Assembly: GCF_038719015.1 (NCBI RefSeq)
Contig: NZ_CP152276.1
Span: forward strand, 3,799,501 to 3,863,500
Source: Nguyenibacter vanlangensis
Lineage (GTDB): Bacteria > Pseudomonadota > Alphaproteobacteria > Acetobacterales > Acetobacteraceae
Direction: 5' to 3'
DNA length: 64,000 nucleotides
Shown: positions 10,187 to 18,620 of the stretch, one piece after another
Layout: every line of letters begins with the position of its first letter
Numbering within the stretch: position 1 is the stretch's first letter
Notes under the pieces: model-generated
The model's input: the letters and a program-made list of their open reading frames with translations, nothing else
Databases searched by the model: none
What the model was told of the DNA's origin: nothing
Made by a program: the position numbers and the translations under genes

Positions 10187-11170
10187 TTACGACAGTGGCG
10201 GAGGTTTCGCCTCATTGTGACCGGAGGCACCATCCGTGCGGGCAGGGCTGGAAGGGCTGTATGCGTTCGAATTGCTGCCGAAAAGTTCCGTGACGATTTC
10301 CTTGTCAAGCGTCTCTTGAGGGTTTTCGCCACTGGGCGGCGTTATCAGGTCGGTCGTGGATGCGGATTCCGTGACGGCAGATGCCGTTGAACCCGTCGAT
10401 GTGGGGGTCCATCCCATGCTGGTTTCTTTGGCAGCATAGATAGCATCGGGCCGCTCGCCATCGAACGCGCTTTGTGGATCGACAAGAGAACTGCTGACCC
10501 ATTCGCCGGCCCGTGGAGAGGCCGTCAAATCGTAAGAGAACGCATAATTTGTTTCAGAACCCGCGGTAGTTTGTGTCGTGGTTTCCGTGATGTTTATGGA
10601 AAGGGAAGACGTGCCGTCCACGCTTGCCAGATTTGCAATTACATTATTTTTGTTGATTTCATACAGAGCCGTTTGCAGGTCCGATGCATCGGGCGGTAGA
10701 GAACTGGTGGCTGCCTGCTCTGCTTCGTTTGCGATCGTGCTGTTGGCAATGCTGTCAACAAAATTCTGCTCCAACCCGATCAGTCTGGAACTGTATGAGT
10801 TTGGATTGAGCAGATCCGTCTCGTCGAGAGAAAAATCGGATTCCTGTTCAAGAGTATGGGCGGCTCCATAGGCGGCAATTTTTTCTTCGTCGCTGCTGGA
10901 TGAACTGTTGATGACGGCAGCGGCCGCATCGAAAATTTTTGCTATGGTATTCAAACCATCGTCGTCGTTGTTCCCGGCATAATCCAATGCCTGTTGCGCT
11001 TCGTTCGACAAATCGATCGAATCGCCGTCAGCCTTCATGGTCGTTTCGGAAGAGTCTTCAGTATAATATCTTTTATTATAATTCCCAACCCCGCCATCTT
11101 GGTCCGACCCGGCCGGTATTTGTGTCCATGAACCGGACCACGAAAGATTTGTGGTCGTGATGTTTGTCAT
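10187..11170 (-). CDS. Orphan Ser/Thr/Asp-rich protein of unknown function
   Basis: 327 residues, not recognised. No signal peptide or membrane span is visible. The protein is acidic and rich in Ser, Thr, Asp, Asn and Ala, with a segment of five serines (INSSSSSDEEK), long low-complexity tails (SSPARTDGASGHNEAKPPPLS region) and few hydrophobic stretches. The N-terminus MTNITTTNLSWSGSW is followed by a helical Ala/Glu-rich middle (about residues 50-165). Base composition is visibly lower in GC than in flanking genes, suggesting horizontal acquisition. The next gene (11208-11702) lies 37 bp upstream on the same strand, so the pair may be one transcript. A secreted effector or cargo role is possible but unsupported. 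Confidence 0.6.
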   Translation of the reverse strand: MTNITTTNLSWSGSWTQIPAGSDQDGGVGNYNKRYYTEDSSETTMKADGDSIDLSNEAQQALDYAGNNDDDGLNTIAKIFDAAAAVINSSSSSDEEKIAAYGAAHTLEQESDFSLDETDLLNPNSYSSRLIGLEQNFVDSIANSTIANEAEQAATSSLPPDASDLQTALYEINKNNVIANLASVDGTSSLSINITETTTQTTAGSETNYAFSYDLTASPRAGEWVSSSLVDPQSAFDGERPDAIYAAKETSMGWTPTSTGSTASAVTESASTTDLITPPSGENPQETLDKEIVTELFGSNSNAYSPSSPARTDGASGHNEAKPPPLS

Positions 11171-11207
11171 GATTGCGATATCCTCACAAGTGCGATCTAT
11201 CGAATTT

Positions 11208-11702
11208 TTATAATGATTTTATGGAAAATAAAGGATCGAAATATGATGCTGCTTCAACAGGCCCCGATGCCTCTGCCGCGCATTGGGGTATTGTTGTCGA
11301 ATTGGAAGGATATATTGGATATGCATAATAATTAGGATAGTAATAATCAAATGGTGCTATGCTGTATAGGTATGAAAATTTAGCCTCGAATGAACACCCG
11401 TAACCGAGGTTTGTCGACGACATGGCTGTGATAACAATATCGACACTCGTCTGGGGTTGACCCGTTCCCGATACGGCCATGAGCGTTTGTCCGTTTTCTA
11501 TGGTAGAGTTCGTAATTTGAGGAGAAAATGTCGATGATGAGCTAACGATTTGTATTGTTACGGCACTAGATGATCCATTGTACACACTCATATTTCCCAC
11601 CGTTTGGTTTTGGGCATGTGCACAAAATGGAATGATGGAAAAAAATATTCCAAAAATGGCCAAAATTGACGTTCTCGTATCGGCATATATTTGCAAATTC
11701 AT
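11208..11702 (-). CDS. Small secreted protein of unknown function
   Basis: 164 residues. A clear signal peptide (TRTSILAIFGIFFSIIPFC, probable cleavage AHA|QNQ near residue 30) predicts export. The mature part is a Ser/Thr/Tyr-rich domain with a beta-strand-like pattern (MSVYNGSSSAVTIQIV), a tyrosine/proline cluster (FDYYYPNYYAYPIYP) and two cysteines (YGCSF, PQCAAEA) that could form a disulfide. Codon use is AT-rich compared with the region. It precedes the orphan 327-residue gene on the same strand. No family recognised; surface or matrix protein is only a guess. Confidence 0.6.
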   Translation of the reverse strand: MNLQIYADTRTSILAIFGIFFSIIPFCAHAQNQTVGNMSVYNGSSSAVTIQIVSSSSTFSPQITNSTIENGQTLMAVSGTGQPQTSVDIVITAMSSTNLGYGCSFEAKFSYLYSIAPFDYYYPNYYAYPIYPSNSTTIPQCAAEASGPVEAASYFDPLFSIKSL

Positions 11703-11998
11703 TCAATCGGCCTTTGAAAAAGAAGGTAATCCAGTGGAAATTACGCTATCAAAGGCCAAGAGGTTCACCAAGGCGATGTTTTCTAAAATTTAATTTTATC
11801 ACAGCCTTCCAAATATGTGCACCTTCGAAGGGAAAGACATGGTCGCAGCAGCCAGCACCTCATCCGAAAACCAGCGAAGGCTCGCGCAGCCTGCCCGGCC
11901 AAATTCCCACGTTGCCCGTAAGTTAAGACGGGCCAGAGCAGATCCAGCCCAAACAGAATCGTTGGAACGGGTGAAGATGCTCGATAAAATAACAACAT
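11703..11998. other. Gene-free AT-richer stretch
   Basis: Nearly 300 bp between the small secreted protein gene and the palindrome cluster. A 61-codon frame (11815-12000, plus) exists but has no recognised homologue, no convincing ribosome site and ends in the first palindrome. It also contains an AT-rich stretch (TTTTCTAAAATTTAATTTTATC, 11779-11800) that could hold the minus-strand promoter of the secreted-protein gene. Confidence 0.4.
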
Positions 11999-12157
11999 AG
12001 AGTATTTCCGCTGAACCGGTGTTCAACGGAAATACTCTAGTGTCCTGCCCGAGAAATTCTTATGAGAATTTCTCGGGCCAGCAGGCCACTAAAATATTGA
12101 TTCTAGTGTCCTTTCGATTCCAAAATTCGCTTGCGAATTTCGGAATCAGGACACTAG
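11999..12157. repeat. Cluster of three large palindromes (REP/BIME-like)
   Basis: P1, 11999-12038: AGAGTATTTCCG pairs with CGGAAATACTCT. P2, 12038-12091: a perfect 14-bp stem GCCCGAGAAATTCT / its complement around a TATG loop, with TAGTG/CACTA at the outer ends. P3, 12103-12157: CTAGTGTCCT...AGGACACTAG enclosing GATTCC...GGAATC and AAATTCGC/GCGAATTT. P2 and P3 share the TAGTGTCCT end. The stop codon of the Lrp-type gene (12154-12156) is the last part of P3. They may be RAYT-type REP elements or terminators. Confidence 0.75.
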
Positions 12158-12618
12158 ATATCGAACGGCGCGTTGTCGATCACGTTCTTCATCACGAAGA
12201 ACGTGCGCGTCTGCCGCACGCTCGGCAGCGCGATCAGTTTCGCAGCGTGCAGGCGGTTGAAATCCGCCATGTCACGCACCCGGATCTTCAGGAAATAATC
12301 GAAATCCCCGGCGACCAGATGGCAATCCAGGATCGCCGGAATCTCCCGCGCCGCCCGCTCGAACGCCGCGAAACTTTCCGGCGTCGAACGGTCCAGCACC
12401 ACGCCGACGACCACCAGCGCCCCCAGATCCACCTTGTCCGGGTCCAGCACCGCCCGCACCGTGCGGATATAACCCGCCTCGACCAGCCTCTGCGTGCGCC
12501 TGTGACAGGTCGCGGCGCTGACATTCACGGCCTGGGCAAGGTCGGCATTGGCCATCCGCCCATCCGCCTGCAATAGCCGCAGGATCTTGCGATCGATCTT
12601 GTCCAGCCCATCCGCCAT
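12154..12618 (-). CDS. Lrp/AsnC family regulator, probable acdS activator
   Basis: 154 residues. The N-terminal winged helix-turn-helix (DKIDRKILRLLQADGRMANADLAQAVNVS, recognition part TCHRRTQRLVEAGYI) is followed by a RAM/ligand-binding domain (ILDCHLVAGDFDYFLKIRV). It lies divergent to ACC deaminase with a 154-bp gap, the arrangement of AcdR and acdS in many Proteobacteria, where AcdR activates acdS in response to ACC. Assignment as AcdR is by context. The stop codon is inside a palindromic repeat. Confidence 0.88.
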   Translation of the reverse strand: MADGLDKIDRKILRLLQADGRMANADLAQAVNVSAATCHRRTQRLVEAGYIRTVRAVLDPDKVDLGALVVVGVVLDRSTPESFAAFERAAREIPAILDCHLVAGDFDYFLKIRVRDMADFNRLHAAKLIALPSVRQTRTFFVMKNVIDNAPFDI

Positions 12619-12772
12619 GAAAGATCATTCCACCAGACAACGTTATAACGGACACTCATACCGTATTTGCGCCATGCATGAAAGCAAGGCCAAAAATCCA
12701 GCCCGACTTGGAAAGCACCCACCGCGATCGGAATGATAGGCTCCATGCCGGTTCCACCGCACGAGGTTCGTC

Positions 12773-13783
12773 ATGCTGTCCCGCTTCGCCCGTTATCCGC
12801 TGACCTTCGGTCCCACCCATATCCAGCACCTGCCGCGCCTGACCGAATATCTCGGTGGCGACGTCCAGATCTATGCCAAGCGCGAGGACTGCAATTCCGG
12901 GCTCGCCTTCGGCGGCAACAAGCTGCGCAAGCTGGAATATATCGTCCCCGACGCGATCGCCTCGGGTGCCGACACGCTGGTCTCCATTGGCGGGGTGCAA
13001 TCCAACCACACCCGCCTGGTCGCGGCGGTCGCGGCCAAGATCGGCATGAAATGCCACGTGATCCAGGAAAGCTGGGTGCCGCATGACGACGCGGTCTATG
13101 ACCGGGTGGGCAATATCCTGCTGACCCGCCTGATGGGCGCCGAGGCGCAACTGGTCGATGAAGGCTTCGATATCGGCATCCGCGACAGTTGGCTGCGCGC
13201 GTTGGACGAGGTCCGCGCCAGGGGCGGCAAGCCCTATCCCATTCCGGCCGGCGCATCGGTCCATAAATTCGGCGGCCTGGGCTATGTCGGCTTCGCCGAG
13301 GAAGTCCGCGCCCAGGAAGCCGAGATGGGCATCACGTTCGACTATGTCATCGTCTGCAGCGTCACCGGCTCGACCCACGCGGGCATGGTGGTGGGCTTCG
13401 CCGCCGACGGCCGGGCCCGCAACGTCATCGGTATAGACGCCTCCTTCACCCCGGCCCAGACCAGGGCCCAGATCCTCGACATCGCGCAGAAGACCGCCGC
13501 CCTCGTCGAAGCCCGCCCGATCGTCGAAGACGACATCACGCTGATCACGGACTACGCCTACCCCGCCTACGGCGTCCCCTCCCGCGAAACGATCGAGGCC
13601 ATCCGCCTCTCCGCCCGGCTCGAAGCCATGATCACCGACCCGGTCTACGAAGGCAAATCGATGCAGGGCCTGATCGACCTGGTGCGGAAGGGCACCTTCC
13701 CCAAGGGCGCGAACATCCTCTACGCCCATCTCGGCGGCGCCCCCGCGCTGAACGGCTACAGCTACACGTTCCGCAACGGATAG
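12773..13783 (+). CDS. acdS: 1-aminocyclopropane-1-carboxylate deaminase
   Basis: 336 residues, the family's usual length. A PLP enzyme that splits ACC, the plant ethylene precursor, into 2-oxobutyrate and ammonia. The PLP lysine lies in [10 protein letters not shown], and the substrate-binding serine in [10 protein letters not shown]. The Tyr-Glu pair (DPVYEGKSM) and the Leu of [12 protein letters not shown] are the residues that separate true ACC deaminase from D-cysteine desulfhydrase. This indicates plant association and use of ACC as nitrogen source. The TAG stop begins a TAGTGTCC sequence that also ends the palindromes at 12038 and 12103. Confidence 0.95.
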   Translation: MLSRFARYPLTFGPTHIQHLPRLTEYLGGDVQIYAKREDCNSGLAFGGNKLRKLEYIVPDAIASGADTLVSIGGVQSNHTRLVAAVAAKIGMKCHVIQESWVPHDDAVYDRVGNILLTRLMGAEAQLVDEGFDIGIRDSWLRALDEVRARGGKPYPIPAGASVHKFGGLGYVGFAEEVRAQEAEMGITFDYVIVCSVTGSTHAGMVVGFAADGRARNVIGIDASFTPAQTRAQILDIAQKTAALVEARPIVEDDITLITDYAYPAYGVPSRETIEAIRLSARLEAMITDPVYEGKSMQGLIDLVRKGTFPKGANILYAHLGGAPALNGYSYTFRNG

Positions 13784-13864
13784 TGTCCCGGCTGCGAAAT
13801 CCGCGCGCAAAAGCCCCCGGCAATCGCTCCAGAGTTGGAGAAAGGATCGCAGAGTTTGAATACG

Positions 13865-14443
13865 CTATCGATGGCGCGAGCGCCATTCTTCCCGTGTGAT
13901 TTCCCAGATTTCAACCGGGAGGCGCCCTGACACGAAATCCCGATCGCCCGAGGCGACGATGCGCATTCCGGCGCTCTCGGAGATGCGCCGAGAGGGAATG
14001 TTGGCAATCGCCTTTGGCACCCGGAGCACCGCCCTTCCGAGTGTCTCGAACCAGTAGTCGGTCACAGCGTCGGCGGCCTCTGTGGCCAGACCCCGGCCCT
14101 GCCACTCCGGGGCGAGCCAGAAGCCTCTATTGTTGTCCGGTTCGTCCGTCAGGCTGATGATGCCGATCAGTTGATCCGCCGCGCCATTCGGCCTGATGGA
14201 CCAGTGCCACGCCGTTCCTTCTTCCATCTCCGGAAGCGCCATGTCACGGATGAACGTCAGCGCGCCATCGGCCGGATACGGCCATGGGATCGTGGACATG
14301 AACTGCACGATTTCCCAGCGTGGGAAAATCTCCTGCACCGCCGCGGCATCGGAGAGATCGAGTGGACGCAAGATTAAGCGACGGGTTTCCAGTGTCGGGA
14401 TCGCGGCAGTCAAAATTTCCTCCAAGCCACACTGAAATTCCAT
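13865..14443 (-). CDS. GNAT family N-acetyltransferase (RimJ/RimL-like)
   Basis: 192 residues. LETRRLILRPLDLSDAAAV at residues 18-36 is the standard opening of RimJ/RimL-type acetyltransferases. The acetyl-CoA loop reads WLAPEWQGRGLATEAADAV, followed by NIPSRRISESAGMR. The family transfers acetyl groups to amines of proteins, drugs or small molecules; the substrate is unknown. Convergent with acdS, 81 bp apart. M1 at 14443 gives an N-terminal extension of about 15 residues that is probably not conserved. Confidence 0.88.
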   Translation of the reverse strand: MEFQCGLEEILTAAIPTLETRRLILRPLDLSDAAAVQEIFPRWEIVQFMSTIPWPYPADGALTFIRDMALPEMEEGTAWHWSIRPNGAADQLIGIISLTDEPDNNRGFWLAPEWQGRGLATEAADAVTDYWFETLGRAVLRVPKAIANIPSRRISESAGMRIVASGDRDFVSGRLPVEIWEITREEWRSRHR

Positions 14444-14544
14444 GTGCCGGCAGGTCGCGGTACAACCACTTCAGGCATTTCCACAGCGAGCTTAAATTGC
14501 ACCTTGTTCGATGACGGCTGGAGCCTGAAACACGAACCCCAACG

Positions 14545-14584
14545 AATAAAAGTCTTTTTGCTTCTTTTTCTTCAGAAAAAGAAG
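14545..14584 (-). terminator. AT-rich hairpin element, copy B (3' end of MHS-type transporter)
   Basis: A perfect 10-bp stem CTTCTTTTTC / GAAAAAGAAG with a 4-base loop (14561-14584), preceded on the plus strand by AATAAAAGTCTTTTTG. Read on the minus strand it begins about 40 bp after the transporter stop at 14625, with the same order of parts as copies A and C. Flanked by direct repeats CCCCAACGAA (14538-14547 and 14597-14606). Confidence 0.65.
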
Positions 14585-14624
14585 ATTCTTCCCCCACCCC
14601 AACGAACACCCTGCGCCGCGCCCC

Positions 14625-15971
14625 CTACGACACCAGGGGCAGGGACGCCTCCAGTCCCGGCACCGCGGCATGCGCTTCCAGTTGCCCGCGCCGGATCGCA
14701 TGCAGGCGCAGATAGGCAAGCAGCCCCAGCGGAATCACCAGCGCCATGGCATAGCCCGGCGTCATCGGGTCCTGTGTCCGGGCGATCAGCCAGGCGGTCA
14801 CCGGCTGGGTCAGGCCGCCGAAACTGGACACCGCCAGCGCATAGACGATCCCGAAGGCGAAGGAGCGGCCGCGATGGCCCAGCGCCTCCAGCATCGCCTG
14901 CCAGATCCCCACGGCCATGATGCTGGCCAGCAGGAACATGCCGATATTCAGCGCCAGTTGGCTGGCCAGCCCCGGCCGGTGGATCGCGTCGTAATACAGC
15001 GGCAGGCTGGCGGCGGCGGTCAGCAGCCCGACCAGGATAAAGGGCGTCCGCCGCCCCGGCCAGCGTATGGCAATGAAAATTCCCGCCAGCATGCCCACCA
15101 CGCCGGCGGCCAGGCCCGCCGCCATGCCCGTCATCGCGGTCGCGGGCGGCAGATGCAGGACCGACACCGCGTAGCTCACGCCGAAATTCCGCAGATAGGT
15201 GCTGATCGTGATGCTGGTGATGGCCAGGAAGACGAACGGAATGACCGGCCACAGCGATGCCGGCTCGCCCGACATGAACTCACCCGAGGGGGACTCACCC
15301 GGCACGGCTCCGGCCGGCGGCGGCGCGGCGGCCTGATGGGCGACGGCGGAACGCCGCAGCACCAGCCCGACCGGCAGGATCGCCAGCCCGGCCAGGAACG
15401 GCACCCGCCATCCCCACGCGTACAGCGCATCGTGCGACAGCACCAGCGACAGCACCAGCCCCAGCAGGACCGCCAGCAGCGACCCCAGCAACTGGGTCAT
15501 GTATTGCAGCGTGCCGAACACCCCGCCCAGCCGCCCCGGCGCGGCGCTGAAGATCAGCGCGGTCGCCGGCCCCACCTCGCCGCCGTCGGAAAACCCCTGC
15601 AGCAGCCGGGCAATGATGACGGCAACCGGCGCCAGCGTGCCGATCACGCGGGTCGACGGCGTCACCGCCAGCAGGAACGACCCCGCGGCCATCATCGCAA
15701 AGGTCAGCATCAGCGCCGGCCGCTGGCCATGCGTGCGCGCATACCGCCCGATCACCACCGCGCCCAGCGGCCGCAGCACGAAGCCCACGGCAAAGGTCAT
15801 CAGCGAAAGCAGCAGGCTGATCAACCGGTTCCCGTTGGGAAAGAAGGCATGGCCGATCATCGGCGCAAAGAACGCATAGGCCATGAAATTATAGAATTCG
15901 AGAAAATTCCCGACACAGGCGGCGGCGATGATGGCGGGCAGGGAACGGCCCCTTTCAACCGGCTCAGGCAT
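14625..15971 (-). CDS. MFS transporter, metabolite:H+ symporter type (citrate/tricarballylate-like)
   Basis: 448 residues from the ATG at 15971 (MPEPVERGRSLP); the frame is open further upstream but not conserved. About 12 spans. GNFLEFYNFMAYAFFAPMIG and RPLGAVVIGRYARTHGQRPAL are characteristic of the MHS group (citrate, tricarballylate, proline/betaine, shikimate symporters). A cytoplasmic loop carries a threefold in-frame 15-bp repeat (15261-15305; SGE-containing pentapeptides). It lies 149 bp downstream of the M81 gene, so it is probably the last gene of the minus arm, and would import a carboxylate-type product or substrate of that pathway. Confidence 0.87.
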   Translation of the reverse strand: MPEPVERGRSLPAIIAAACVGNFLEFYNFMAYAFFAPMIGHAFFPNGNRLISLLLSLMTFAVGFVLRPLGAVVIGRYARTHGQRPALMLTFAMMAAGSFLLAVTPSTRVIGTLAPVAVIIARLLQGFSDGGEVGPATALIFSAAPGRLGGVFGTLQYMTQLLGSLLAVLLGLVLSLVLSHDALYAWGWRVPFLAGLAILPVGLVLRRSAVAHQAAAPPPAGAVPGESPSGEFMSGEPASLWPVIPFVFLAITSITISTYLRNFGVSYAVSVLHLPPATAMTGMAAGLAAGVVGMLAGIFIAIRWPGRRTPFILVGLLTAAASLPLYYDAIHRPGLASQLALNIGMFLLASIMAVGIWQAMLEALGHRGRSFAFGIVYALAVSSFGGLTQPVTAWLIARTQDPMTPGYAMALVIPLGLLAYLRLHAIRRGQLEAHAAVPGLEASLPLVS

Positions 15972-16120
15972 CTTCGGTCTCCTCGGACGATCTGCCGGCG
16001 GGCGGCGGCGCAACGCAGGCCGGCTCCCGATATGGCCACAGCCATCATTCCGGTGCAAACACGAATGCATGCGGCATCACCCCGCCGCCATTGCCCCTCG
16101 TCCCCCTCGGGGCGCGCCGC

Positions 16121-17602
16121 TCAGCCCGTCCCGGCAAACGGGTCTGCCACATGCGGCCACAGCGGCGCGCGCGCCCGGGGCAGGCGCAGCGCCGTCATGT
16201 CGGGCACCACGCAGCCGGCGACCGGAACGAAGACGACGTCGTCCGCGATCGCGGCGAAGGCGTTGTAGAAATGCTGCGCCGATTTCACGACGACGGCATC
16301 CTTGTCCGCCAGCGTAATACCCATGTTGCCGAACACGTCCGGCGAGAAGACCTGCTGCCGGCGCGCGGTCACGACGATGTCGATCCCGTCCACCGCAATC
16401 CACGCGCTCCGGCCCATATAGGCCGCGCCGCCGCTCAGTCCGGTCTGCACCAGATTGTCCGAACAGCGCCGCACATGGGCCGTCACGTCGATCGGATCGC
16501 CCGATGCCGGGCCGCATTTCCCTCCCAGCCGCAGCGGAAACGTCGCGCCTTCGCCCGCTTCGGTGCAGAACGCGACGGCAGCCGGGTCCCAGATGCAGCC
16601 CAGCGCCACGTTCGTCACACCATGCGCCAGCAGGTCACGCAGGATGATCGTATTGTCCGACGGCGCGCCCCCGCCCGCATTGTCCGACACGTCGGCGATC
16701 ACCAGCGGCCTGGCGGGCCTGGACGCGGCGCGCGCGGCAATGCGCGCCCGCGCCGCGTCCATCGTCAGGCCGGACGGCACGCTCGCCGCCCGCATGGCCC
16801 AGATCTCCCGGCCCAGCGTCCGGGCCAGCGCCGCCGCCCGGTCCGCGTCCCCATCGGCGATCACCAGCATCTTCGCCCCGACATCCGGCACGTCGGCCCA
16901 GGGAAATCCATGGACGAACGAAACCGACAGGATGCCGTCCTTGCCCTCCAGCGCCGTCATGCGATCGACGAAGGCGCGCACCGGCCCGTGCGGCGTGCGC
17001 CAGATCCCCAGCATCCGGCAGTCGTGATACGCCATGACCGGCCGGATCGCCCCCGCCGCCGTGCGCACCGCCAGCCAGTACAGCTCGGCCGAACGCTCCC
17101 GGATATCGTCGTGCGGATATTCCTTGTAGGTGACGATCAGGTCGGCCTGTTCGCGCATCGGCTCCGTCAGGTGGCAATGCAGGTCCAGCACCGTGCCCAC
17201 CACGGCCTCCGGCCCGGCCGCAGCCCGCACATGGGCCAGCACGTCGCCCTCGCAATCGTCGTATCCCACGGCCACCATCGCGCCATGCATCGACAGCAGC
17301 ACGATATCGACCGGCAGCGCCGCCTTCAGGTCGCCGACGACCAGGTCGCGCAGCTCTTCATGGACCGATGCCGGCGTACGGCCCCCGGGCTGGGCGAAGC
17401 TGCAGATGCTCTCGACGACCTCGTGCCCCCCGGCCGCCGCCATCTCCCGCCAGGTCCGCAGCGGCAGGGTGGCCGGCGTCGCGGTGGCCAGGCTGCCCCC
17501 GGTCCGGTGCCATTCCCGCGCGCCCATGAAGGCACCCCGCCCCGTGACGATCGGCGAGAACGTATTGGTTTCCGTCCCCAATGTGGCAATGAAGATCTTC
17601 AT
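16121..17602 (-). CDS. M81 family metallopeptidase (MlrC-like), paralogue 1
   Basis: 493 residues. The N-terminus MKIFIATLGTETNTFSP is the hallmark of the M81/MlrC family, whose founder cleaves linearised microcystin. Also visible are LSMHGAMVAVGYDDCEGD, a probable zinc motif VLDLHCHLTEPM, and DVSDNAGGGAPSDNT followed by a C-terminal domain (GRSAWIAVDGIDIVV). Probably a cytoplasmic zinc amidohydrolase acting on small peptides or amides with unusual residues. It is 12 bp downstream of the CobW-type GTPase gene, part of a minus-strand operon with a D-aminoacylase. A second paralogue is at 31138-32616. Confidence 0.9.
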   Translation of the reverse strand: MKIFIATLGTETNTFSPIVTGRGAFMGAREWHRTGGSLATATPATLPLRTWREMAAAGGHEVVESICSFAQPGGRTPASVHEELRDLVVGDLKAALPVDIVLLSMHGAMVAVGYDDCEGDVLAHVRAAAGPEAVVGTVLDLHCHLTEPMREQADLIVTYKEYPHDDIRERSAELYWLAVRTAAGAIRPVMAYHDCRMLGIWRTPHGPVRAFVDRMTALEGKDGILSVSFVHGFPWADVPDVGAKMLVIADGDADRAAALARTLGREIWAMRAASVPSGLTMDAARARIAARAASRPARPLVIADVSDNAGGGAPSDNTIILRDLLAHGVTNVALGCIWDPAAVAFCTEAGEGATFPLRLGGKCGPASGDPIDVTAHVRRCSDNLVQTGLSGGAAYMGRSAWIAVDGIDIVVTARRQQVFSPDVFGNMGITLADKDAVVVKSAQHFYNAFAAIADDVVFVPVAGCVVPDMTALRLPRARAPLWPHVADPFAGTG

Positions 17603-17614
17603 GTCTCTCTCCCG

Positions 17615-18601
17615 TCATGCCTCTCCCGTGGTCCCGGGCGGCACGCAGCCATCCATGTCCGCCGCGATGGCGGCGCAGTCGATGCGGCCCCGGCGGCCGA
17701 TGAAGACCAGGCGCGTGCCGTCCGCGCCGGCCGCGCGCGCCGGGGCCGGCCCGACCGTTACCCGCTGGCCCACCATCTGGAACAGCAGGGGCGCCGCCTC
17801 CCGCCCATGCAGGCGCAAGATCCCCTTGGCCCGCAGGATCGTGGCCGCATGGCGCTGGATCGCCGCCTGGAACGTCCCGAAATCCAGGGCCCGCGCGCTC
17901 CGCCAACTGACCGAGGCGAACAGCGACGACGCATCCGCGCCATCCTCGGCCCGAAACCGCGCCCCCTGGCGTGGCACCGTCGCGCGCGCATGGCCCGGCG
18001 CGGCCGCCAGCAGCAGCCCCGGCAGGTCCGCCGCGTCGGCCGGGCGCAGGATCAGGTCCGCCCGCTTGCGGGCATGCAGCGCCGCCAGGACCCGCTCCAA
18101 CACGGCGCCGGACAGCAGGTCCGTCTTCGACAGCACCACCAGGTCCGCATCGCGGATCGACGCGGCGCGCAGCGGATCGTCGAAATAGCCCCCGTCGGCG
18201 GCCATGTCGGCGGCCATGTCGGCGGCATCCGCGACGCAGACCACGGCCTCCAGCGCCGCGGCTTGCCAGATCACCGGGTCCAGCAGCGCATCGCGCACCG
18301 CGCCGATCCGCGACACGCCGCTGCATTCGACCAGCACGGCATCCGGCGGGTCCGGCCGCGACAGCACCATCCGGATCGACGCCAGCAGGTCGCCCTGCAG
18401 CGAACAGCAGACGCACCCGTTCTTCAGCGTGACGATCCGCTCGCCGGCCTGTTCGATCAGGTCGGAATCGATGGCCAGCGCCCCGAAATCATTCACCAGC
18501 ACCGACAGGCGCAGCGGCGCGCACCGGTTGACGATGCGGTTGATCAGGCTGGTCTTTCCCGCCCCCAGAAAGCCGCCCACCACCACGACCGGAACCGCCA
18601 T
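17615..18601 (-). CDS. CobW/COG0523 family GTP-binding metallochaperone-like protein
   Basis: 328 residues from the ATG at 18601, just before the P-loop (VVVVGGFLGAGKTSLINRI); upstream codons are antisense to spacer. It carries the metal motif NGCVCCSLQGDL (CxCC), the guanine motif LSKTDLL and a C-terminal CobW_C domain. COG0523 proteins deliver metals, mostly zinc or cobalt, to client enzymes. Lying between two likely metallohydrolases (M81 and D-aminoacylase), it may load one of them; this is inference. A 12-bp in-frame repeat (18195-18231) gives DMAADMAAD. Confidence 0.9.
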   Translation of the reverse strand: MAVPVVVVGGFLGAGKTSLINRIVNRCAPLRLSVLVNDFGALAIDSDLIEQAGERIVTLKNGCVCCSLQGDLLASIRMVLSRPDPPDAVLVECSGVSRIGAVRDALLDPVIWQAAALEAVVCVADAADMAADMAADGGYFDDPLRAASIRDADLVVLSKTDLLSGAVLERVLAALHARKRADLILRPADAADLPGLLLAAAPGHARATVPRQGARFRAEDGADASSLFASVSWRSARALDFGTFQAAIQRHAATILRAKGILRLHGREAAPLLFQMVGQRVTVGPAPARAAGADGTRLVFIGRRGRIDCAAIAADMDGCVPPGTTGEA

Positions 18602-18620
18602 GGCGGCACCTCCCGGCGCG

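Noticed and set aside
11815..12000. 61-codon frame in the AT-rich spacer
   Set aside because: No recognisable family, no ribosome site and its end lies in a palindrome; the opposite strand is equally open.
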